Shown in pieces: positions 46,916 to 48,347 of a DNA stretch of 48,347 nt. Numbering within the stretch: the stretch's first letter is position 1; every line of letters begins with the position of its first letter. The notes beneath the pieces were generated by a model, which was not told the DNA's origin, did no database searches, and was given only the letters and a program-made list of their open reading frames with translations. Source of the stretch: Candidatus Hydrogenedentota bacterium (lineage in GTDB: Bacteria; Hydrogenedentota; Hydrogenedentia; Hydrogenedentales; SLHB01); NCBI GenBank assembly GCA_903925285.1, contig CAIYET010000399.1:1-48347 (forward strand). Reading direction: 5' to 3'. The position numbers and the translations under genes are program-made.

Positions 46916-48331
46916 ATGGATCCGGTGCACCGAACAGAGCGTGATTTGCTCGGCGAGAAAGCCGTTCCGGCGGACGCATTTTACGGCGTCCATACGGCAC
47001 GCGCGATCGAGAACTTTCCGTTGGCTGGGTGTCCGGCGCATCCCGCGCTGGTGGCGGCCTACGGCGACGTGAAGCTCGCGTGCGCGCTGACGAACCAGGC
47101 CATGGGCGTCTGGGCGGACGACGTTGCGAAGGCGGAGGCGATCATCCGCGCATGCCGTGAGATGGCAGCGGGCGATTTGACGCGACACGTCGTCGTCGAT
47201 GCGCTGCAAGGCGGCGCGGGCACGAGCCTCAATATGAACGTCAACGAGGTCGTCGCAAACCGTGCGCTCGAAATCCTCTGCGAACCACGCGGCGCGTACC
47301 ATCGCGTCTCGCCGCTCGATGACGTCAACCGCCATCAATCCACGAACGACACGTATCCGACCGCGTTGCGCCTGGCGGCGATCCGGTTGCTGCACGAACT
47401 CGAAGCGCGCGTCCTCGGATTGCAGGAGGCGTTTCAGGCCAACGAGAAGGCGTTTGCGCACGTCGTCAAAGTCGGGCGCACGGAGTTTCAAGATGCCGTG
47501 CTCACCACGCTCGGACGCGAGATGGGTGCGTACGCCGAGGCGTTCAATCGCGACCGCTGGCGCATCTACAAATGCGAGGAACGCCTACGCGTCGTCAACC
47601 TCGGCGGGACGGCGATCGGTACGGGACTGGCCGCGCCGCGGACGTACATTTTTCGCGTCGTGGAATCGTTGCGCGAGATAACGGGCCTCGGTTTCGCGCG
47701 CGCCGAGAACCTCGTCGACGCGACGCAGAACGCGGATGTATTCGTCGAGGTCTCCGGCATACTCAAGGCCTGCGCGACGTCGCTCTTCAAGGTCTGCTCG
47801 GACTTGCGGCTGTTGTCGTCGGGACCGGATGCCGGGTTCGGCGAAATCCGCCTGCCGGAACGCCAGGCCGGATCGTCCATCATGCCCGGCAAGGTCAACC
47901 CGGTCATCCCGGAAGCAGTCAGCCAGGCGGCGATGCTCGTTATGGGCCACGACGCGACGCTTGCGATGGCATGCGCATCCGGCAGTCTCGAACTCAACGC
48001 GTTCATGCCGCTCGTCGCGATGTGCCTGCTCGATAGTTGCGAACTGCTCGCGCGGTCGTGCGAGATCCTCCGCACGCATTGCGTGGAAGGCATCGAGGCC
48101 AACGAGGCGCGTTGCCGCGCACATGTCGAAGGTTCGACGGCAATCGCGACCGCCCTGTTGCCCGCGCTCGGATACGAAGGCGCGTGCAGCGCGGTACAGG
48201 AGGCCCGTGCAACCGGCAAGACGATCCGCGAAATCGTCGTCGGCAGCGGACGCCTGTGCGCAAAAGCATTCGACGAACTCGTCACGCCCGAAGCCGTCTG
48301 CCGTCTTGGCACGCAAGAAGTGAGGCTTTAG
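46916..48331 (+). CDS. aspA: Aspartate ammonia-lyase
   Basis: A 471-residue enzyme that removes ammonia from aspartate to give fumarate. The start is the ATG at 46916 (AAGGA 5 bases upstream), matching MDPVHRTERDLLGEKAVPAD. The family signature GSSIMPGKVNPVIPE begins at residue 319 with the catalytic-loop serines; VNRHQSTNDTYPTALR and VGRTEFQDAVLTTLGREMG are substrate-site motifs, and NMNVNEVVANRALEI is the helix next to the active site. Aspartate ammonia-lyase is often placed with hydEFG in anaerobes, in keeping with the neighbours here. The last codons and the stop (TAG at 48329-48331) are formed by a GGCTTTA heptamer array. Confidence 0.95.
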   Translation: MDPVHRTERDLLGEKAVPADAFYGVHTARAIENFPLAGCPAHPALVAAYGDVKLACALTNQAMGVWADDVAKAEAIIRACREMAAGDLTRHVVVDALQGGAGTSLNMNVNEVVANRALEILCEPRGAYHRVSPLDDVNRHQSTNDTYPTALRLAAIRLLHELEARVLGLQEAFQANEKAFAHVVKVGRTEFQDAVLTTLGREMGAYAEAFNRDRWRIYKCEERLRVVNLGGTAIGTGLAAPRTYIFRVVESLREITGLGFARAENLVDATQNADVFVEVSGILKACATSLFKVCSDLRLLSSGPDAGFGEIRLPERQAGSSIMPGKVNPVIPEAVSQAAMLVMGHDATLAMACASGSLELNAFMPLVAMCLLDSCELLARSCEILRTHCVEGIEANEARCRAHVEGSTAIATALLPALGYEGACSAVQEARATGKTIREIVVGSGRLCAKAFDELVTPEAVCRLGTQEVRL

Positions 48332-48347
48332 GCTTTAGGCTTTAGGC
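48316..48347. repeat. GGCTTTA heptamer array overlapping the aspA stop
   Basis: GAAGTGAGG followed by GGCTTTA units to the right edge of the window (at least three). The stop codon of the lyase is the TAG at the first CTTTAG. The leading GAAGTGAGG matches part of the inverted repeat between etfB and etfA, so the array is a family member; its right end is cut off. Confidence 0.9.

Overview
The window is a high-GC, gene-dense chromosomal segment of a Gram-negative bacterium. The envelope evidence is an OMPP1/FadL-type outer-membrane protein ending in Phe, a CsgG-like lipoprotein, an RND pump with a lipoprotein adaptor, and proteins with lipid-A-synthesis N-terminal domains. Tat-exported sulfatase and ceramidase-like enzymes, a C25 peptidase, an ETF plus membrane ETF:quinone oxidoreductase operon, and an [FeFe]-hydrogenase maturase suggest an uncultured anaerobic or facultative lineage of the Planctomycetota/Hydrogenedentota/Sumerlaeota kind. 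That placement is inference. No rRNA, tRNA or CRISPR array was found.

Layout. 1-2534 (minus): a family 2 glycosyltransferase, a duplicated LAB_N membrane protein and a MalG-type sugar permease, tightly packed. 2803-4698: ABC-F ATPase. 4747-6222: Tat-exported sulfatase. 6387-8166: a small AT-richer island with a strong sigma70-like promoter, a Panacea-domain antitoxin, an overlapping candidate toxin and a membrane-anchored orphan. 8221-13890 (minus): etfB, etfA, a membrane Fe-S ETF:quinone oxidoreductase and an acyl-CoA dehydrogenase, forming an electron-bifurcating or beta-oxidation style operon. 13891-14272: remnants of an IS256-type transposase and a DUF362 gene fused at a short shared sequence. 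14273-18154: polytopic membrane protein, polyprenyl-sugar type glycosyltransferase and sugar N-acetyltransferase (surface glycan). 18491-21992: CsgG-like lipoprotein and FadL-like porin. 22096-26261: an S8 and a C25 peptidase in an ATGA-overlapped pair. 26486-31241: MBOAT acyltransferase, SGNH hydrolase and GT39-like transferase (glycan acylation). 31362-37001: ceramidase-like protein, antitoxin-like small protein, DUF362 ferredoxin protein, glycosyltransferase and radical SAM protein. 37087-43554 (minus): acyl-CoA ligase and an RND efflux pump with its adaptor. 43724-48331: sensor kinase, hydG, TM1266-type regulator and aspartate ammonia-lyase, in one direction with overlapping or short junctions.

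The most unusual feature is not a gene. At least ten places carry tandem repeats with a 7-base period but different unit sequences (CCTTCAT, GGCTTTA/GGCTGTA, GGCTTCA, CCTAATG, TAATTTC, ATCTCAR, AATCCAA and others). They cluster at gene 3' ends, often touching or supplying the stop codon. Several fold as inverted repeats around a shared loop beginning GGAAGTGCG, and one array has been absorbed in frame into a glycosyltransferase. This looks like a family of heptanucleotide elements, comparable in period to the heptanucleotide STRR repeats known from cyanobacteria.
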